From NCBI GenBank assembly GCA_014607495.2, contig CP053163.1, positions 2,956,716 through 3,020,715 of the forward strand: 64,000 nucleotides of DNA. The letters are read 5' to 3'. Below, one piece after another: positions 60,000-64,000 of this stretch. This DNA comes from Carposina sasakii (Eukaryota; Arthropoda; Insecta; Lepidoptera; Carposinidae). Both the position numbers and the translations under genes were made by a program. The notes under the pieces were generated by a model. The model ran no database searches. It had not been told where the DNA came from and saw only the letters and a program-made list of their open reading frames with translations. Each line of letters begins with the position of its first letter. Position 1 is the stretch's first letter.

Positions 60000-61027
60000 G
60001 ACAATTTATTACTTATTGCAGAAATAAATATTTATTGTGCAGTTGCAGAACTCGTGCCTTGCAACCTTTTACCAGCGACGGCTACCCAGCTGCCTCGATT
60101 TCTTATTCATATAAGCTTTACAAGTCTTATAAAAGGTAACAAATAGTAAACAACAACCATCCAAATCACACTTAAGACACCCCATCTTAAGCCATCGCGG
60201 ACAGAATTTAATTACCTCTAATTTATGGCCACCCTATTAATTAGAAAAAAAAAGAAGAAAACCCTCAAAAGGGGATAGCCTTGATTACAGTCTGTCACAT
60301 CGTTGGATTTTTTGTAATCCTTCGTAATTAGTCATGTTGGTTTGTAAGTTTCGTGCTTCAGTGGTGAGCAGACTGTTCTCTTAAGCACCCTTTACAAACG
60401 GCATAGATAAGCTATAATAGAAGGTCATCTCGTCATTTCTACTATCTAGGTACTAATCATAAGCAGCAGAGCCTTGCGCTAAATGACAACGTTTTTGCTT
60501 TTGAAGGTAACTTTAGTTATGGTTGGTTATGGTTTAGCTTTTACTTGACTTTTGATGTATCAGACATTTTCATCTTCTTCCTTTTAGTTTTAAACGCAAT
60601 TGCCTTCCAGAGTCTGGGTACATCTACTGTTCTATAAGGTAACTTTACTTACTTACGGTCCGTGATGTACCTAATCTTTATATGAAAATCTCATAGATTT
60701 TAAAGTTAAGGTTTGATAAAAAGTCTGGCTTGCCTAAATGATAGCATAGATTGATGCAGCTGGTACGAGGTTGGGTTAGGCAGCTGGTATAAGGTCCCTA
60801 ATTTACTATGTATTCACAAATATCAGTCACTAATAGATTAATTTGAAGTATTGCGTTCCTCTCCATAAAATATGGGCTCTTTCACTAGGTAGCCAAGAAA
60901 GTCACATAAACCCAAGATCTGCATTTACGATAGAACCTATAACTACGTGCATCGTCTACCCCAATACAGAGTGATTTAATGGTGCTTCTCGTACAATATA
61001 CCTATATACTTGGAGTGAGGGGGTGGT

Positions 61028-61064
61028 CATAATTCGATAACTTTGTGAACTTCGCTGTCGCTCG
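61028..61064 (-). repeat. Short dispersed repeat, partner of 4081
   Basis: ATAATTCGATAACTTTGTGA-ACTTCGCTGTCGC in inverted order relative to 4081. Full element boundaries are not visible. Confidence 0.5.
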
Positions 61065-61624
61065 TAAAACTTTGTAATTACCTAAGCTGGTCTTAGACCC
61101 CAGGGGGTGGTAATGACCCCCTTGACCATAATGACACCCCCCTAGATCAGCCGTTGATTGCATACGCTAAAAATGAACCATCTACACTTATCTTCTCTGT
61201 GGTAATAGCCTCCACCTCAAGACGTTCCCAGACAAAATTTATTGCTTAATTACCTAAGACACCACCGCCTTACACAACTTGAACAGATGTTTTTTATTCG
61301 CGCGGAAAAACAAAACGCTTAAGAATGACATTAATTAATTCTTAATGAAATTCATCTTCACCCTCCGCGGCTTAAATGAGACGATTTATTACTTTGTACA
61401 ATTTGTCGCGAATCCTCCCTTTGTGAGAAGGAATTAAAACCCGCCTGTCTCTCATTACGTTTATTGACGACAACTTACATTTTGTAGTTATAAAATCTGC
61501 TAATAATCTTGTAAACTGAATTTTAACTAAAGGTAAACATTTTATTAGTTTTCGCGAGAATAACAAGTAGGCATTTATTTGTATAAGATTTGAGCTTTTT
61601 TCACTCAATGTATGGAGTATAAAT

Positions 61625-61655
61625 ATAAATAAATAAATAAATAAATAAATAATAA
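61625..61655 (+). repeat. (AAAT)n microsatellite
   Basis: Seven or so AAAT units. No element in front is recognised, but such runs often mark retroelement tails. Confidence 0.85.
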
Positions 61656-61867
61656 ATATTGTTCATGGATTCTAGTATAATAAACCATAAATGAAGACCT
61701 TAAATTGACTCTGTAACCTCATAGAGCGAGTGGTAAATTGAAATTCGCCAGTGGTTTACTTCTAAAATATTACCTACTATTTTACTATACTATCAATTAC
61801 CTATGTATGTAGGCACGGATCAGTCCATACCATATACAGAATAATAAAATATCTAAATACCTCTATG

Positions 61868-61873
61868 TTTAAT
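61868..61873 (-). terminator. Possible polyadenylation signal (ATTAAA) of the Tyr-rich gene
   Basis: ATTAAA on the minus strand lies about 160 bases past the stop codon at 62033. It is the common variant of AATAAA, and I saw no AATAAA on this strand between it and the stop. In AT-rich DNA such a hexamer is easily found by chance. Confidence 0.3.
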
Positions 61874-62032
61874 ATATTAACGCATCTTTTATGTAAATAC
61901 TAAAATATTTGCTACACAGCACTCTGTAATTAAAATCTTACAAAATATTATTGGTTTAGAATTTTGGTAAATTTCAAAGTCTATCCAACGACAGAAAACC
62001 TTATGAAATCTTGTAGGACACTAGATAATTCG

Positions 62033-63508
62033 CTAATATTTCCGCTGATAAGGATCCTCAATAGTCGCCTGGAATAAGGGCTCATCGAATCTCAGATACG
62101 AATGATCATCCTGCCTAACATCCTGATACGACTTATGCGACATCGGATCCTCATAATTAATCACCAAACCGTCATGATACTGGTGACTGTTAATCAGATT
62201 CCTATTCCTGTTATCAGTGTTCTTGTATTTATCTTCTTTAGGCAGCACCGGGGCAGGCGTTACCTTTTCCTCGATCTTTTTATCCTTATTCGCAGTTCCG
62301 GCTCCGGCCAAATCTCTGTAATTTCTCTCCTCCTTCCTCAGCGGCGCGTAAGGATACGGATACCGGTTTCGGAACCTATAATCGTACCGTCCATTCCTCG
62401 CGTAGTAATCATCGTCCCGCCTGTACGGATCCACCGAGTATCTGTACCGTAAATCAACACTCGGCGGTGTACGCACCACTTCGGGTAGATGCGCGTAGTA
62501 AATAATCCTTTTAGGCTTCCTCGGCACATAATTATCGTATCCCTCATCGTATCTGTCAACGCGACCGTAGCCGGGGTACCGTCTTCGGTCGTATGTATCA
62601 TAGTAATCGCGTCTGTATAAATCATCGATTGGTGCGTATCGATCATCGTAGTGGAGCCGTCGGGACTCTTCCGGGTAATAAACTGCTTGTCGAGGGTACA
62701 CCGGCTTGAATTGCTTGGGCCTGTCGTCTTCGTCGGGCCGGACGAACTCGGTGCGGAGATTGTCGGTTCTCAATGCGCGCTGTATCGATTCCTTGTCTCT
62801 CGATTCGGAGGTTTCCAGCCCTTTGTTTTGGGTGACGAAGTTGACGCGAGGCATTCGGGAGTTGATCAGGTCACCCGACGGTTGGGGTGGGGTGAGTATT
62901 TCGTCTCTTTGCACCTCATTTCGATCGGGGAAAGGTAGTTTGATCCAGTTTTCATTGGAAGCTCTGGCTCCTCTGCCTGTCGGTTTGTCTGTTGCCCGTT
63001 CAGTTGTTTGTGGAGGCGATGGGTTCAATGGCAGGACTTCTTTACCTTCATCGTTGGCAATGGATATTTTGATGGCATCTTCCTGTGGGGGTAAAGGCCC
63101 TGGCATCCAGGGTTGGTTCTCTTTATGGTTGTTTGTATGGATGTTGTAGTATTTTTCTTCTTCAATGACGTCACGGCGACCTATGGCAGCTTCGTCTACG
63201 CTAACCTGAAACGTAAAAAGGATAACTTAAGCAATCTTACATTACCATCACAGGAATGTAGCTTGTCTTGGGCAGATATGGCTTGTATGGACTAAATGTA
63301 TGTAGGTATGTTTAGTATAGGTAGTTAAGAATATAGACAGACAATAGATATAGTCTTAAATTGTTCAGCAGCAAGAAAAATAATTAATTATTATCTATAA
63401 ATAACTGATTACCTTAGAGTGTTCTTCGAAACCATGTTGTATTTCTACCGAAAGAACTGATTGCAGGACAAGTCCACACCAAATCATAAACGTTTTTCTT
63501 ATTTCCAT
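62033..63508 (-). CDS. Secreted Tyr/Arg/Asp-rich protein, 422 aa, two coding exons (unnamed)
   Basis: Coding segments are 63413-63508 (32 codons) and 62033-63205 (390 codons plus stop), joined in phase 0 across a GT..AG intron. The first exon starts MEIRKTFMIWCGLVLQSVLS, a classic signal peptide with a hydrophobic core and probable cleavage near residue 20, so the product should enter the secretory route. The mature chain has no cysteine. Residues about 66-205 are Pro/Glu/Asn-rich and look disordered. Residues about 207-320 are packed with Tyr, Arg and Asp in YDDRY, RRDYYD and RYPYPY type repeats, interrupted by a less repetitive stretch around 260-280 (KRIIYYAHLPEVVRTPP) that looks like the conserved core. 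No chitin-binding Rebers-Riddiford motif or other named domain is visible. A cuticle or extracellular-matrix role is inference from composition only. An isolated reading of the second exon would wrongly start at an internal Met at 63106; the splice gives a signal peptide instead. Confidence 0.85.
63206..63412 (-). other. Intron of the secreted Tyr-rich protein gene
   Basis: The 207-base intron has donor AAG|GTAATC (GT at 63412-63411) and acceptor CGTTTCAG (AG at 63207-63206), read on the minus strand. It sits in phase 0 between Lys32 and Val33. Joining at these sites keeps one frame from the signal peptide to the stop, which is the main support for the model. Confidence 0.85.
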
Positions 63509-63524
63509 TTTAATTGTGTTTATT
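63509..63524 (-). other. 5' UTR piece with upstream splice acceptor
   Basis: On the minus strand the start codon is preceded by 16 bases, AATAAACACAATTAAA, and immediately before that by TTGTTTCAG, a good 3' splice site. The ATG therefore probably lies near the start of the second exon, with a non-coding first exon and the promoter farther upstream, at a higher coordinate and possibly outside the window. The AAAATG context fits insect initiation. Confidence 0.55.
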
Positions 63525-64000
63525 CTGAAACAATTAGCATTGACTTTAGATATTTGCAGCCATTACATTATTACTGCCTCTATGAACACAGACAATTTGA
63601 ACGACTCCGCTAAATTTATTATCTTCCTTTTCCATGGTCTGCTTTTATGGCACCCAGTGCACCTAGATACCTAGTAAAGACGATAAGTGATCTTGCTTTT
63701 CCTTGTTACTCTCAAATAGCTTTTTAAATAGGTAAAATCTTTACCTTCTAAGAGTATATACAAGTACTTGACAAGCCCTAGGTATTATAGTAGATTAGTT
63801 TTGTATGGCATTTGTCCGAATCATTATTTAACCATACACATTTGAATGTAACATAATATAATCCAGCTATTACATTATTCATAAATTTTAGAGTTTCCAC
63901 GCGCTATGGTGACGGAAGCGCGATGAAATCGAAACGAACACAATATGCCAGCCGGAGCGTGAAAGTTATCTGCTATATTAAATCTAATAGCAGTCAGTGG
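63525..64000. other. Upstream flank of the Tyr-rich gene; no further exon seen
   Basis: AT-rich sequence upstream of the presumed 5' UTR acceptor. It should hold intron and perhaps the first exon or promoter. I see no convincing TATA or initiator pair and no open frame. Confidence 0.4.

Larger units (their letters stand above)
60000..61867. other. No gene recognised, between LINE tails and the Tyr-rich gene
   Basis: AT-rich. Contains the short repeat at 61028 and the (AAAT)n run at 61625. It is the 3' flank of the Tyr-rich gene; no converging gene is visible. Confidence 0.45.

Noticed and set aside
62102..62452. Plus-strand open frame of 116 codons
   Set aside because: It lies antisense to the Tyr-rich coding exon and its Ile/Val-rich content is the complement of Tyr/Asp/Arg codons.
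62706..63149. Plus-strand open frame of 147 codons
   Set aside because: It is antisense to the same exon, has no family motif, and the minus strand has the spliced signal-peptide gene.

Overview
The window looks like gene-poor, AT-rich nuclear DNA from a moth or butterfly. The evidence is indirect but consistent. There are repeated interspersed families with typical lepidopteran features: short MITE-like elements ending in ACTAGTGGACGCCCGC, one of which carries a (GTCT)n microsatellite; tRNA-derived SINEs; RTE-type LINE ends with TGATGATGA tails; and other LINE 3' ends. The one convincing protein-coding gene has canonical GT..AG splicing. I cannot fix the genus or species.

Layout. Positions 1-61.8 kb are almost entirely non-coding and are a mosaic of small mobile-element remnants in non-repetitive AT-rich sequence. 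At least a dozen families occur more than once inside the window. The most abundant is an unclassified SINE-sized repeat (called B here), with about 17 recognisable pieces on both strands. Other families are MITE-like element A, repeat C, the RTE-tailed SINE D, TIR element E, foldback element F, LINE G with its 3' ends, and the tRNA-derived SINE S. Several insertions are nested and leave clean target duplications: a MITE inside repeat B (11425-11601, CAG duplicated), a LINE tail inside LINE G (21581-21961, GCTAAG duplicated), an insertion inside repeat C (27077-27289), and SINE D inside a TIR element (49277-49954).

RNA and protein genes. One essentially full-length 5S rRNA gene or gene copy lies on the minus strand at 58038-58155, with an oligo-T terminator and an intact terminal helix. 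A truncated 5S 3' end lies about 260 bases away. The only well-supported protein gene is on the minus strand at the right edge (62033-63508). It has two coding exons, a 207-base intron and a probable further 5' untranslated exon outside the window, and it encodes a secreted, cysteine-free, Tyr/Arg/Asp-rich protein of 422 residues that I do not recognise. A small membrane-type open frame at 6690-6962 is the only other unassigned frame with protein-like character, and it is weak.

I found no operon, CRISPR array, immune system or biosynthetic cluster, and nothing that clearly amounts to a new biological system. The most informative material is the uncharacterised secreted protein, the solitary 5S copy and the nested, palindromic mobile elements.
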